The notes: generated by a model from the sequence alone, not told the origin. Shown: positions 1 through 8,952, counted from the stretch's first letter. The stretch: DNA of 64,000 nucleotides from Saprospiraceae bacterium (GCA_027488935.1 JAIYAP010000029.1:1-64000), one strand, 5' to 3'. Made by a program: numbers and translations.

Positions 1-84
1 CACTCATCACTCATCACTCATCACTCATCACTCATCACTCATCACTCATCACTCATCACTCATCACTCATCACTCATCACTCAT
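1..84. repeat. Heptamer microsatellite (CACTCAT) x12
   Basis: Twelve uninterrupted copies of the 7-nt unit CACTCAT run from the window edge to position 84, with a partial copy up to about 88. The array may continue upstream of the window. It ends directly against the ATG at 91. The period of 7 is not a multiple of 3, so it cannot be a coding repeat without frame change. Confidence 0.97.
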
Positions 85-90
85 CACTAA

Positions 91-306
91 ATGTCCGATC
101 TTTTTGATTTTTTTAAAGAAAACGAGTCCAAACTGCACGAACTTCCTTCGGAGCAGGTTTGGGAACGTCTGGAACAAAAACTGGAACGCCGCAAACAGCG
201 CCCACGCCGGGGTATTCGCTTTTTGCAATTAGGGCAAGTTGCCCTGGTGCTCGTATTTCTGTTAATCACAGCAGTATTGGTATATTATTTTGTGCGACAC
301 ACTTAA
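91..306 (+). CDS. Small single-pass membrane protein, unknown function
   Basis: A 71-residue ORF. Residues 1-45 are charged and helical with Glu/Arg-rich stretches, and residues about 46-67 form one strong hydrophobic transmembrane helix, so an N-in membrane protein is predicted. No family is recognised. The shape (short charged cytoplasmic part plus one TM) resembles the small proteins found after sigma-factor genes in Bacteroidota, but the upstream gene is outside the window, so this is only inference. The start codon lies immediately after the heptamer repeat with no ribosome-binding sequence, so repeat-length changes could alter its expression. Confidence 0.6.
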   Translation: MSDLFDFFKENESKLHELPSEQVWERLEQKLERRKQRPRRGIRFLQLGQVALVLVFLLITAVLVYYFVRHT

Positions 307-550
307 ATGCTGCAATAGGATATTTAAAAATATAAATTATTGAAAATCAAATAATTAAAGTCTCCGTGCGCGTACCCACGCGACATTTTGACGGATAAAA
401 AACGCCCGACTACACGGGAAGGAACACTTTTTCGCTACCTTTCGCCGGTTTTATTCATTCGGCTTGTGCTCAACCCTTTTTCCGATATGTTCCAAGTTGT
501 TTTTGTGGACAGGAAGTTGAACCACTGGCTGTTATCGCTTGTTTCAAAAA

Positions 551-2764
551 ATGGCAAAATCCGGCAAACCCGTACCTAAATCAACTGCGCAAGAGAAAAA
601 GGCGCCTATTGCAAAACCTGTTGCTCCTGTGCGCGACTGGCTCCCCGCCATCGAACGCCCGATGGAAACAAAAACGCAACGTTATGCATTTTGGGGCCTG
701 GCAGGTTTCGGCCTGCTCGTATTGATTTTCCTGTCTTTAGGCAGCGGGATCAATGCGGATGACAAGTTTCAATGCGATTATTCCAAGAAACTAGTCAATT
801 ATTACGGTACGTTTGGCAAAGACACCTCGGCGCTCAATATTCCCGATGGTAATATGCACTTGTATGGTGGCTTTTTTGAAATTGTCACCGGTTTTGCCAA
901 CAAGGCGCTCGGACTGGAGCAAAATACCTTGGGCTACCATCAGGTACGCCATGCTTCCAGTGCGATCTTGGCCTGGGTTGCTATTTTGTGTACCGCTTTA
1001 TTGGCCCGATTGATCGCGGGATGGCAAGCGGGGCTATTTACCATGATTTTGATGCTGGTTTCGCCGCGCTTTATCGGCGATGGCTTGATGAACCCAAAAG
1101 ACATTCCTTTTGCCGCCGGGTACATGATGGCCATGTATAATATGGTCGCGGTTTTGGACAAAATGCCCAATCCGCGCCGCTGGAACCTCATTGGTTTGGC
1201 TGCCGGACTGGCCATCGCCCTGGCCATTCGTGCTGGTGGTTTGTTGTCGTTTGGTATCTTGTTTTTGTTTGCAGGACTGCATTTTTTACTCAAAAACGGC
1301 GGATTATCGGCCTTTTCCAATACAAAAGTACTGACGCGTTATGCGGTGATCGTCCTCGGAACGGCATTTGTAGGCTATGTTTTGGCGATGTTGTTCTGGC
1401 CTTATGCGCTGCAAAGTCCTTTGAAAAATCCGTTCATCGCACTTTCTAAATTTTCCGACCTGGAGGTAAAAATCCGCGTGTTGTTTGAAGGCGAAAATAT
1501 GATGTCTGATAAAACGCCCTGGAACTATCCACTTAAATGGATTTTGTACACGATTCCATTGGGAGTAGTATTGGGCTTTATCGGCAGCCTGGTGTTGGCA
1601 CCGCGTTTTTTCAAGCAATACAACCGTTTGTGGGTGGCATTGGTGTTTTTTGGCGGTATTTTCCCGATTTTTTATGTAATTTATAAAAATTCAGTGATCC
1701 ACGACGGCTGGCGTCACTTAACATTTGCCTATCCCTGCATTGCCTTGGCCGCGGGCCTTTTTTGGAACGAACTTACCGTATTCTTTACGGGCAAAAAAGC
1801 ACTCCAATATGCCGTGATGGGCGTAATGGGCCTTACGATTGTAGATTCTGCTGCTTTTATTGCCATGAATCCGCAAATTCCGTACGTATATTTCAACCCG
1901 ATCAAGGGTGGGGTAGGGGGCGCTTATGGCGAATTCGAAACCGATTATTGGGGCGTTAGTACCCGCCAAGGCATCGAATGGCTGGAGCAACAAGGCATTT
2001 TGCGTCCTGATATGCCTGAATTGGTGGTAATTGCCACCAATATGTATTATTCTACCCGCCAACTCACGGCCAAATACGGCGATAAAGTAAAAATCAAGTA
2101 CCTGAAATGGGAAAAACGCTGCGATGATGCATGGGATTATGCCCTGTATCCGACCCGCTTTCTCGATGGCGCGACCCTGCAAAAAGGAAAATGGCCGCCT
2201 GCGAATGCCGTACACATCGTAAAAGCCGGTGGTGCACCTTTGTTGGCCGTTTTAAAAGACAATGGTAAAAACTGTTCACTCGCAATGGCCTCTATGAAAC
2301 TCAATAATTGGCCCGGCGCGATCGAATATTTCCAAAAAGAACTCGAAAATGTGCCGAATAATGACCTGGCATGGGTAAATTTGGGACAAGCATACCTCAA
2401 CAATAACCAGTTGGAAGAGGCCAAAGCCGCCGCCGAAAAAACCCTCGAAATCAGCCCCGATGACGCGCAAGCCAACAACCTGATCGGCATGTATTACCTG
2501 TACAAAGAAGATGCTGGACGGGCCAAAGCGCAATTCGAACTATCCATCAAACGGGAAGCATCCAATCCAAGCGCTTGGTACTACCTGGCCTTGATTGCCA
2601 AACAACAAAACGATAGTCAAACGGCCCTCAATAATTTGATGAAAGCCATTCAGATCGCACCCAACTTCCGTCCGGCATACGAACTTTCGGCACAAATTTA
2701 CGAGGCAACGGGTAATACCGGCGCTGCACAACAGTTCCGTGCCGCAATGGGCCAAATGAAGTAA
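551..2764 (+). CDS. GT-C type membrane glycosyltransferase with C-terminal TPR repeats
   Basis: 737 residues from the ATG at 551; an in-frame TTG at 539 adds four residues. A Lys/Pro-rich N-terminus is followed by about ten hydrophobic segments (residues about 45-440). The first periplasmic loop carries acidic and His residues in the style of dolichyl-phosphate-mannose-type GT-C enzymes. A soluble stretch (about 445-590) and then three to four TPR units (about 590-735, with W..LG.AY and A.....AL pattern) complete the protein. The family transfers sugars from polyprenyl-phosphate donors at the periplasmic face. Substrate is unknown. It stands alone, 240 nt after the previous gene. The TPR fusion suggests docking to a partner protein (inference). 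Confidence 0.75.
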   Translation: MAKSGKPVPKSTAQEKKAPIAKPVAPVRDWLPAIERPMETKTQRYAFWGLAGFGLLVLIFLSLGSGINADDKFQCDYSKKLVNYYGTFGKDTSALNIPDGNMHLYGGFFEIVTGFANKALGLEQNTLGYHQVRHASSAILAWVAILCTALLARLIAGWQAGLFTMILMLVSPRFIGDGLMNPKDIPFAAGYMMAMYNMVAVLDKMPNPRRWNLIGLAAGLAIALAIRAGGLLSFGILFLFAGLHFLLKNGGLSAFSNTKVLTRYAVIVLGTAFVGYVLAMLFWPYALQSPLKNPFIALSKFSDLEVKIRVLFEGENMMSDKTPWNYPLKWILYTIPLGVVLGFIGSLVLAPRFFKQYNRLWVALVFFGGIFPIFYVIYKNSVIHDGWRHLTFAYPCIALAAGLFWNELTVFFTGKKALQYAVMGVMGLTIVDSAAFIAMNPQIPYVYFNPIKGGVGGAYGEFETDYWGVSTRQGIEWLEQQGILRPDMPELVVIATNMYYSTRQLTAKYGDKVKIKYLKWEKRCDDAWDYALYPTRFLDGATLQKGKWPPANAVHIVKAGGAPLLAVLKDNGKNCSLAMASMKLNNWPGAIEYFQKELENVPNNDLAWVNLGQAYLNNNQLEEAKAAAEKTLEISPDDAQANNLIGMYYLYKEDAGRAKAQFELSIKREASNPSAWYYLALIAKQQNDSQTALNNLMKAIQIAPNFRPAYELSAQIYEATGNTGAAQQFRAAMGQMK

Positions 2765-2845
2765 CCTGCAGGCTTAAATGCTTGATTTTAAACATATTGA
2801 AAACACCTGATTGCTGTTGTATTTCGGGTTAATATCCATACTGCT

Positions 2846-3661
2846 GTGAATTTTAAACTCTTATTCCCTACTTTTCGCAACCGCTATTGGTTTGTAAAAA
2901 ACAAACTAAAAGAAGTTGCGCAAACAACCCCTTTTGAAAAAGGCCTCAACCTCGGAACCGGGGAGGGCGATTACGATCGGATGGTTGCAGCATACTGCGC
3001 CGAATTAATTGGTTGTGACGTAAATGAGGAAGACCTGGCGCACGCACGCGAACTCAACAAGGGCGTCATGAACCTGCATTATGAAGTAAATGATGCACTT
3101 GCACTTTCCTATCCAGATGCCAGTTTCGACCTGCTTCTTTCCTGTGAAGTGATAGAGCATGTGGGACAACCCGCCAAAATGGTGCAGGAAATCGGTCGGG
3201 TCTTAAAACCGGGTGCATATGCCATTATGACGTTCCCAAGCCGAGAATTTCCGATTACCTACGACCCGATCAATCGTTTTTGGCATTGGTTCGGCAAAGG
3301 ACCCAAGGAATACCGCATTTCCCAGGGCGCTTATGCATTCGGCCATGAATATCTGATCGGTTCGGCCGATTTCAAGCAATGGGCCGCCGATGCAGATTTA
3401 GAAATCGTGGAGTTTCGAGGCTTGAGCCACTATTTGGTTGGACTGCTGGAGATTTATTGGACGGGTATTGTCCAAAGTATATTCAAGAAAAATTCGAAGA
3501 ATGTAACCGAGGATTCCAAAACCAGCCTAACGGTTCGTCCCGCTTCTGTAGACGATCCAGCCCTCGGTTTTATAACCGATTTTCTGTTGTGGCTCGATCG
3601 CAATTTGTTTGCCTGGACCCACCATAGTGTTGGTAAAGGAATTGTTTTACGTAAAAAATAA
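2846..3661 (+). CDS. Class I SAM-dependent methyltransferase
   Basis: 271 residues from a GTG start. The Methyltransf_11-like Rossmann core has the glycine-rich SAM loop (NLGTGEGDYD, about residues 36-45), an acidic residue at the end of strand 2 (GCDVNEED), and the post-motif 'SFDLLLSCEVIEHV' (about 97-110), typical of small-molecule or lipid/sugar methyltransferases. The C-terminal third (about 200-271) is hydrophobic with aromatic residues and may contact the membrane. The lipoprotein gene at 3664 begins 2 nt after its stop, so the two are translationally linked. The substrate cannot be told from sequence. Confidence 0.85.
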   Translation: MNFKLLFPTFRNRYWFVKNKLKEVAQTTPFEKGLNLGTGEGDYDRMVAAYCAELIGCDVNEEDLAHARELNKGVMNLHYEVNDALALSYPDASFDLLLSCEVIEHVGQPAKMVQEIGRVLKPGAYAIMTFPSREFPITYDPINRFWHWFGKGPKEYRISQGAYAFGHEYLIGSADFKQWAADADLEIVEFRGLSHYLVGLLEIYWTGIVQSIFKKNSKNVTEDSKTSLTVRPASVDDPALGFITDFLLWLDRNLFAWTHHSVGKGIVLRKK

Positions 3662-3663
3662 CG

Positions 3664-4281
3664 ATGTTTAATATGTTGTTGGTGAATAAAATAAACGCTT
3701 TTTTGGGCCTTGGCATCCTGATTATGATCCTGGGAGCGGCCTGTAATTCGGGCCCGTTCGATTTGAAATTTTATTTGGTGTACAATGGCACCAGCGGCGA
3801 GCCCATTTCGGATGGAATGGCCACTTTGCAATTTGGGACCGAAAAACCATTTCCTGTTACCCAGCCCGACGCTCGTGGCATGGTCGAATACCGCGGTTTA
3901 CCAGGAAAATACCTGAATGATTCCATTAAACTAGTATTTACCCCTTCTGGTAATCGGCGCTGCAGAGTACTAGATCAAAGTGCTTATACCGCCAAGGACC
4001 AAAAAGTAATTTATTTTACCCTCGATTTTCCAAGTGATAATACCACATTTGAATGGTCATTGCGCGATCAAGCGGGAAATGGCATCGAGGGCGCGATAAT
4101 CAAAGTAATGGGTGGGAAATTTCAAGTGGAGACTGGTTCAAATGGTTATTTTACCCTAAGTTTGCCAAAGGCTGCGGGAGAAAAAACTTTGTTTGAAATA
4201 CAAAAAGATGGTAAAACAATCCTCAACCGAGAAATTGAAATAGCGCCAGAATATCGGCGCTTGGTAATTGATCCTCAATAG
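3664..4281 (+). CDS. Putative lipoprotein with carboxypeptidase-regulatory-like fold
   Basis: 205 residues. A hydrophobic signal segment (about 12-26) ends in LGAAC, a lipobox, so the mature protein should be lipidated at Cys27 or nearby. Two beta-sandwich-like halves follow. The second contains 'GNGIEGAIIKVMGG..ETGSNGYFTLSLP' spread over about residues 138-170, a pattern of CarboxypepD_reg-like/Ig-fold modules. No catalytic residues are visible. It starts 2 nt after the methyltransferase stop codon and is followed by a hairpin, so these two genes form a short operon. The function is unknown. Confidence 0.7.
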   Translation: MFNMLLVNKINAFLGLGILIMILGAACNSGPFDLKFYLVYNGTSGEPISDGMATLQFGTEKPFPVTQPDARGMVEYRGLPGKYLNDSIKLVFTPSGNRRCRVLDQSAYTAKDQKVIYFTLDFPSDNTTFEWSLRDQAGNGIEGAIIKVMGGKFQVETGSNGYFTLSLPKAAGEKTLFEIQKDGKTILNREIEIAPEYRRLVIDPQ

Positions 4282-4310
4282 ACTTGTTATTTCACACCGT
4301 AACAAGTTTA
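4282..4310 (+). terminator. Hairpin terminator candidate after 2846-4281 operon
   Basis: ACTTGTTA (4282-4289) pairs with TAACAAGT (4300-4307) around a 10-nt loop and is followed by a short T/A-rich tail. It begins one base after the lipoprotein stop codon. The T-tract is weak. Confidence 0.5.
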
Positions 4311-4428
4311 ATAAGAAACTACTTCATGGTCTTGTCCGCAATTTAATCCAATCTCAAGGTAAGGTGTACAAAAGCGTACCATGCCACCTTGTGCCTATTG
4401 CTCACTAAATGGATGCTGTATTCACATC

Positions 4429-5970
4429 ATGGAACAAAAATTTGAATTGCTTCGATCAAAAATTGCGGAAGCGAAATTAGGCGGCGGACAAAAACGCATT
4501 GACGCACAACACAAAAAAGGCAAACTCACCGCGCGGGAACGGATCCACTTCTTGATGGATCCGGGTTCTTTTGAAGAAATTGGCGCCCTGGTTACCCACC
4601 GCGCTACCGATTTCGGGATGGCCGATCAACAATTTTTGGGCGATGGCGTCGTAACCGGATATGGTACGGTGAACGGCCGATTGGTATATGTTTTCGCCCA
4701 GGATTTTACCGTTTTTGGGGGCTCTTTGTCCGAAACCCATGCAGAAAAAATCTGTAAGGTAATGGACCTAGCAGTACGCAACGGCGCACCCATGATCGGA
4801 CTCAATGACTCGGGTGGTGCGCGAATTCAGGAAGGCGTAAACTCATTGGGCGGTTATGCCGACATCTTTTACCGCAATGTGCAGGCCAGCGGCGTAATTC
4901 CTCAAATTTCGGCCATTCTCGGCCCTTGCGCTGGGGGCGCTGTTTATAGCCCGGCGATGACCGATTTTATTGTCATGGTAGAAGGCAGTTCTTATATGTT
5001 TGTGACCGGCCCCAATGTGGTAAAAACGGTGACCAATGAAGAAGTAAGCAGTGAAGAACTGGGCGGCGCCAGCACCCACGCCAGCAAATCGGGGGTGACG
5101 CATTTAGTTGCCACTAATGATGTTGATTGTATTGAAAAAGTAAAACGCTTACTCTCCTATATTCCGCAAAACTGCGAAGATCAAGCGCCTCGACTCGACT
5201 ATACCCTGGGCGACGAATACCGCGACGAATTGATGCACATCATTCCCGAAAACGCCAACCATCCTTATGATATGAAGGAAGTGATCGCCGGGATTGTGGA
5301 CACGGATTCATTTTTTGAAATTCACGAAAGTTACGCTGAAAATATTGTGGTGGGTTTTGCCCGCCTGGCAGGCCGCAGCATCGGAATTGTCGCCAACCAA
5401 CCCATGAACCTTGCCGGCGTATTGGATGTAAATTCCTCCAAAAAAGCAGCGCGTTTTGTGCGTTTTTGTGATTGTTTTAATATTCCACTGCTTGTTTTGG
5501 TGGATGTTCCAGGCTTTTTGCCGGGTACCGATCAGGAATGGAACGCCATCATTACCAATGGCTCCAAGTTGCTGTATGCTTTTTCGGAAGCGACCGTGCC
5601 CCGTATCACCGTCATCACCCGCAAGGCTTATGGGGGCGCGTACGATGTGATGAACTCCAAGCACATCGGCGCGGATATGAATTACGCCTGGCCGGGAGCA
5701 GAAATTGCTGTTATGGGGGCAAAAGGCGCCTCAGAAATCATTTTCAAGCACGAAATTGATGCAGCAGCAGACCCAGCCGCCAAATTGGCCGAAAAAGAAA
5801 AAGAATACGGCGACACTTTTGCCAATCCCTACCGAGCCGCCGCCCGCGGATTCATCGATGAAGTGATCCTTCCCCGCGAAACCCGCCGGAAATTGATCAA
5901 ATCATTTGCGATGCTGGAAAATAAAGCCGTGGCACGTGCGAAACGGAAACATGGGAATGTTCCACTGTAA
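4429..5970 (+). CDS. pccB: Acyl-CoA (propionyl-CoA) carboxylase, beta carboxyltransferase subunit
   Basis: 513 residues from the ATG at 4429, the normal length for PccB. The open frame begins at 4381, but the extra 16 Cys-rich residues do not look like this family. The enzyme transfers CO2 from carboxybiotin to an acyl-CoA (propionyl- or methylcrotonyl-CoA). Both crotonase-like halves are present: GGARIQEGV and [12 protein letters not shown] in the N-half, and the acyl-CoA-binding region '[13 protein letters not shown]' plus [10 protein letters not shown] in the C-half. No biotin-carboxylase or biotin-carrier subunit is adjacent, so the partner must be encoded elsewhere. It converges with the ygiC-like gene across a palindromic repeat. 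Confidence 0.93.
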   Translation: MEQKFELLRSKIAEAKLGGGQKRIDAQHKKGKLTARERIHFLMDPGSFEEIGALVTHRATDFGMADQQFLGDGVVTGYGTVNGRLVYVFAQDFTVFGGSLSETHAEKICKVMDLAVRNGAPMIGLNDSGGARIQEGVNSLGGYADIFYRNVQASGVIPQISAILGPCAGGAVYSPAMTDFIVMVEGSSYMFVTGPNVVKTVTNEEVSSEELGGASTHASKSGVTHLVATNDVDCIEKVKRLLSYIPQNCEDQAPRLDYTLGDEYRDELMHIIPENANHPYDMKEVIAGIVDTDSFFEIHESYAENIVVGFARLAGRSIGIVANQPMNLAGVLDVNSSKKAARFVRFCDCFNIPLLVLVDVPGFLPGTDQEWNAIITNGSKLLYAFSEATVPRITVITRKAYGGAYDVMNSKHIGADMNYAWPGAEIAVMGAKGASEIIFKHEIDAAADPAAKLAEKEKEYGDTFANPYRAAARGFIDEVILPRETRRKLIKSFAMLENKAVARAKRKHGNVPL

Positions 5971-5972
5971 CT

Positions 5973-6019
5973 GGACCCCTTGCGGGGGTACCCGCGAGGG
6001 GTACCCCTACAAGGGTACC
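5973..6019. repeat. Nested GGGTACCC palindromes between convergent genes
   Basis: Three related GGTACC-centred units occur in 47 nt: GCGGG(GGTA)CCCGC at 5982-5995, GGGGTACCCC at 5998-6007 and a partial unit AAGGGTACC at 6011-6019. An outer stem CCCTTG (5977-5982) / CAAGGG (6010-6015) closes the structure. The element overlaps the last codons and the stop (6007-6009) of the minus-strand gene. Confidence 0.75.
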
Positions 6020-7194
6020 GCGACGACGTGCCCCACAAACTGCGCCCCATTATCAATAATCCGCCGCGGACTCCGCCGAAACCCCAACCCACACGCCTCA
6101 TACGCGAAAAATATACCTGATTGGTAATACATACCTTGCCCATCCTGAGCCAGTTCCGCATAAGCCTGATACACACACGCTTGCCCTTCATATTCCCCTT
6201 CCCGCACTTCTATCGGCAATCCAATACCATCATACACTGTCACATTACTGCCTTCCCGGCCCAAAATTACCTTTTGAACAAATGGATAATTTTGGCGACC
6301 AATCGGCTCCTCCAGAGAGGCCTCCAGCAACAGCGGATCATTCGGATACAAATCCCATAAATATTTCAAAATCGCCTTGCTCTGAAACAGCATCGTATAA
6401 GCCGGATTCAGAATCACCGCTACGTCATTGCGGACAATTGCAGTAAGCATTTTACACAAATCGGGCTCTTCCAGTGCGATATATTCCCAGGGCACCAGTT
6501 TAAACCAAAACGGAAAATACAGCGGTTGTCCGATGGCATCCTTGCCAAAAATGCCCGTTGTTTCCGAAAACACCACCTCATCTACATAACAAAAACCAGT
6601 TTCAAACCCCGCCTCTTCTGCAGCCTCCACCAACAAGGACACATTGTGGTCGTCTTCAGGCGCACCGCGCATGGTGGAGAACAAAATAGCGGGCTCCCGA
6701 TCAGGATTCAGCGTGCGCAGGCGTTTGAAATTTTCAACCAGCGCTTCATAGACAAAATTGAATTGTTTTGTTTCGTCGATATTATTCGCCTTCAGTTGGG
6801 CCCACTGAATAATAGACGATTCCGGCAGGGTGGTGGCCGTATCTGCATTGAATTCAAGGAGTTTAATCGGCGTGCCATCCACACCGCCTGCCACATCGAA
6901 GCGGCCGAAAAGATGTAGATGCCGTTCATCCTCCCAAGTCAGCCGAACCAATTCGTGCAAATTTGCAGGGATGCCTAATTTACCCATCAAATTGTGCTGC
7001 ATAACATGTTCGGCTGCCCCCACAAACATATCGTACAAACGATTGCCCGCTGCGTAAAAAGCATCCCGCTCTGGTTCCGAAACCACCACCAACTGATTGG
7101 TCAGGTAATTGCCCGCTTCTTCCGATATAAAAAAATCCCAACCAAGTGATTCGAAAATCGGGTTGGGTAATTGGTCAATGGCTTGTAATTTCAT
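6007..7194 (-). CDS. Glutathionylspermidine synthase-like ATP-grasp protein (YgiC family)
   Basis: 395 residues, matching the stand-alone synthetase domain (Gsp_synth) without the amidase half of E. coli Gss. Visible family landmarks are 'FGRFDVAG', the metal/ATP-site 'LLEFNADTATTLPES' (about residues 112-126), 'PNDPLLLEAS' and the C-terminal 'GMYYQSGIFFAYEACGLGFR'. The family forms an amide bond between a peptide and an amine using ATP; the true substrates of YgiC-type proteins are not settled. The YgiB-like lipoprotein gene lies upstream on the same strand, as in E. coli ygiB-ygiC. The stop codon sits inside a palindromic repeat. Confidence 0.88.
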   Translation of the reverse strand: MKLQAIDQLPNPIFESLGWDFFISEEAGNYLTNQLVVVSEPERDAFYAAGNRLYDMFVGAAEHVMQHNLMGKLGIPANLHELVRLTWEDERHLHLFGRFDVAGGVDGTPIKLLEFNADTATTLPESSIIQWAQLKANNIDETKQFNFVYEALVENFKRLRTLNPDREPAILFSTMRGAPEDDHNVSLLVEAAEEAGFETGFCYVDEVVFSETTGIFGKDAIGQPLYFPFWFKLVPWEYIALEEPDLCKMLTAIVRNDVAVILNPAYTMLFQSKAILKYLWDLYPNDPLLLEASLEEPIGRQNYPFVQKVILGREGSNVTVYDGIGLPIEVREGEYEGQACVYQAYAELAQDGQGMYYQSGIFFAYEACGLGFRRSPRRIIDNGAQFVGHVVAVPL

Positions 7195-7226
7195 GTAAAA
7201 TGTCCTAAAAACAGGTTTTTAAAAAT

Positions 7227-7255
7227 AAAAAAACAGGGCGCGTGTATACGTACCC
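7227..7255 (-). terminator. Possible terminator between ygiB-like and ygiC-like genes
   Basis: Read on the minus strand, GGGTACG..CGCGCCC forms a 7-bp stem with one mismatch, followed by seven T residues (7227-7233). It may reduce read-through from the lipoprotein gene into the synthetase gene. Confidence 0.45.
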
Positions 7256-7283
7256 TTTATAAAGTGGACCTTAAAATGCCCGC

Positions 7284-7898
7284 TTAGCTGCCCGTGCTGC
7301 CACCCCAGCCACGGAAAAAGCCACTGCGGCCGCGCACCGGGCGCATTTGCCTGCGGCTCACCGACGTGCGTTTCAATTCCTGCGAAACTGCCGTGCCAGC
7401 CGTATAAGCGCCGCCTGCGTTATAACCATTTCGGTAAATACCTTGCTGCACTGGCGAGTTAAAGCTGCGGCCCATCATATAGCCCATCGCGCCCCACCAA
7501 AGCACATTGCCCATGCCACCGCCGTGGTGGTAATGTTGCACGTTGGAGGTATTACGTTGGGTTACCGTGTCATTGGGTTGGACCAAAGCCTTGGCCTGTT
7601 CAAGGGTCAGTGTATCTGTTTTTCCATCCAAACGTTTGATGATGACGCGGGAAGCATCTTTGCTGTCCACCACTTGTTCGTCGGCAATCACAAAATTACC
7701 AGCTTCCGTTTCTTCGATGGTCGTAATAACGCCTTTGGTGGCTTCCTGCACCGTAACTTGTTCCCAATCATTGCCATTATCGCTGCTACCACAGCTCATT
7801 TGAACGCCGATCATCGCGGCCACCGCCACGTACATACCGCCTTTTTTAATTCGGTGCGACCAATCGGACGCGGTACTATAATTTTTATATGGTGTCAT
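7284..7898 (-). CDS. YgiB-like lipoprotein (UPF0441/DUF1190 type)
   Basis: 204 residues from the ATG at 7898; a longer frame exists but would overlap the upstream ORF more deeply. A hydrophobic segment near residues 22-34 ends in 'VQMSCGSS', consistent with lipidation. The middle is acidic and Thr/Val-rich. The C-terminal part is Gly/Arg/aromatic-rich (YHHGGGMGN, GYMMGRSF) and ends with 'RSGFFRGWGG', a low-complexity tail typical of YgiB-family proteins. The role is unknown. It precedes the YgiC-like synthetase, which supports the assignment. Its ATG overlaps the TGA of the preceding small ORF (ATGA), suggesting translational coupling. Confidence 0.72.
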   Translation of the reverse strand: MTPYKNYSTASDWSHRIKKGGMYVAVAAMIGVQMSCGSSDNGNDWEQVTVQEATKGVITTIEETEAGNFVIADEQVVDSKDASRVIIKRLDGKTDTLTLEQAKALVQPNDTVTQRNTSNVQHYHHGGGMGNVLWWGAMGYMMGRSFNSPVQQGIYRNGYNAGGAYTAGTAVSQELKRTSVSRRQMRPVRGRSGFFRGWGGSTGS

Positions 7899-8161
7899 GT
7901 AGAAGATGGTTGTTGCCTGTTGGGCAAAAGTGTGGTGCAAAGTTGCGCTTCTTCCCGATGGAAAGCAACATCGGTCACCAGCATTTCGATGAGGCGGGAT
8001 TGGATTTCGATGAATTGGGATGGAACATAGATGGTTTTAGGGGCTTGGGGATTGGCTAGTTTTTTCCACCGCGCGTTGGTCTTCTCGATTTGAGATGCGT
8101 GACTGATATAACCTTGTGCAACGCTTGAAGAAGCACAGGGTATAAGAGGCGTGAAAACCAT
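7895..8161 (-). CDS. Small ORF translationally coupled to the YgiB-like gene
   Basis: 88 residues, not recognised. The N-terminus is mildly hydrophobic and the middle is charged (EKTNARWKKL, EIQSRLIEML). Its TGA stop overlaps the ATG of the YgiB-like lipoprotein gene in an ATGA arrangement, which is the main reason to believe it is translated. It starts 14 nt from a 16-bp inverted repeat. It could also be a remnant or a chance frame, because no homologous family comes to mind. Confidence 0.4.
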   Translation of the reverse strand: MVFTPLIPCASSSVAQGYISHASQIEKTNARWKKLANPQAPKTIYVPSQFIEIQSRLIEMLVTDVAFHREEAQLCTTLLPNRQQPSST

Positions 8162-8175
8162 GCCCGGTTAAAGTA

Positions 8176-8223
8176 TTTATCCTTGTAAATTAATCAGTCA
8201 TGTTTAGAATTTACAAGGATAAA
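8176..8223. terminator. 16-bp perfect inverted repeat, bidirectional hairpin
   Basis: TTTATCCTTGTAAATT (8176-8191) and its exact reverse complement (8208-8223) flank a 16-nt loop. It lies after the stop of the PIN toxin gene (8247, minus strand), so it probably ends that operon. There is no long T-tract on either side. Confidence 0.6.
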
Positions 8224-8246
8224 CCCATGTTTCCCGCCGCAAATCA

Positions 8247-8699
8247 TTAAGGAATAACAGAAATTAGGGCAAAACCCTCAGTGGAATACCTGCTAAAATC
8301 CGCTGTGTTTTGCGTAATTAAATTTGTAATACCTAAAGTTTTAATCGTTGCAACAATATTACAATCATGAATAGATTTTCCCATAACGCTATATTTGGTG
8401 ATAAGGCCCAACAATGCATCCGTGGATTCCGTAGTTTCATCGGCGACTAAAAACTGTTGCTCCATTTGACGCACCCTGTTTACCAACCGCATTGGGTCAT
8501 AATAACCAGCATCTTTCATTTTCCTGGAAACGATTACGCAGTATTCCCGAATCACTTGTCGATTGATCCACAGTTCATAACCCTGAGATGCCAGATCAAG
8601 TATCTTTGTTTGGGCAGCATGGCCAAAAACTGGATCACCGGTATCCGCATAAACCAACACATTCGTATCAAGAAAAATTTTATCTGCCATCTTCACCAT
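8247..8699 (-). CDS. PIN-domain ribonuclease toxin (VapC-like)
   Basis: 150 residues. The PIN fold is shown by KIFLDTNVLVYA at the N-terminus (first catalytic Asp), a conserved Glu in REYCVI (about residue 66), and the C-terminal acidic cluster around SIHDCNIVA (about 115) and TQNTADF (about 134-140). PIN toxins cleave RNA, often tRNA. The gene overlaps the preceding antitoxin frame by 20 nt, and a second in-frame ATG three codons in would still overlap. A 16-bp hairpin follows the stop. PIN proteins of this subfamily also act as general RNases, but the linked small gene favours a toxin. Confidence 0.82.
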   Translation of the reverse strand: MVKMADKIFLDTNVLVYADTGDPVFGHAAQTKILDLASQGYELWINRQVIREYCVIVSRKMKDAGYYDPMRLVNRVRQMEQQFLVADETTESTDALLGLITKYSVMGKSIHDCNIVATIKTLGITNLITQNTADFSRYSTEGFALISVIP

Positions 8700-8916
8700 A
8701 AATATCTTCCCGACGGAAACTTTCGCCTGAACTCAATGGAAAATCATAATTTTCAAAAGCAATGAGTGTTGACTTTTGGACAGCCCCATTTGGGGTTTCT
8801 TTAGTTTGCCTTGGTTCCTGCACAACCTGAATTATTTTTACATAATCAAGCGTCTTGAGAAATTGGATCAATAAGGCATAACGTTTTTCTTCTATTTCAA
8901 GCAGAATCTGTTGCAT
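8680..8916 (-). CDS. Probable antitoxin partner of the PIN toxin
   Basis: 78 residues. Residues about 1-32 (LEIEEKRYALLIQFLKTL) are amphipathic and look like the sequence-lacking-DNA-binding antitoxins common in Bacteroidota; the C-terminal half is acidic/aromatic (AFENYDFPLSSGESFRRED), fitting a flexible toxin-wrapping tail. It overlaps the toxin start by 20 nt and has its own canonical promoter upstream. No named antitoxin family is certain. Confidence 0.68.
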   Translation of the reverse strand: MQQILLEIEEKRYALLIQFLKTLDYVKIIQVVQEPRQTKETPNGAVQKSTLIAFENYDFPLSSGESFRREDIYGEDGR

Positions 8917-8952
8917 AATCTCGTGTCAGCGGCTTTCAAGCGCATCATTGTA

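Noticed and set aside
388-579. 63-codon ORF before the GT-C gene
   Set aside because: It starts with TTG, overlaps the start of the GT-C gene, and has no recognisable features.
7347-8030. Long plus-strand frame of 227 codons across the YgiB-like gene
   Set aside because: It is antisense to the YgiB-like gene and its upstream ORF, and its translation shows no domain; the minus-strand genes have family features.
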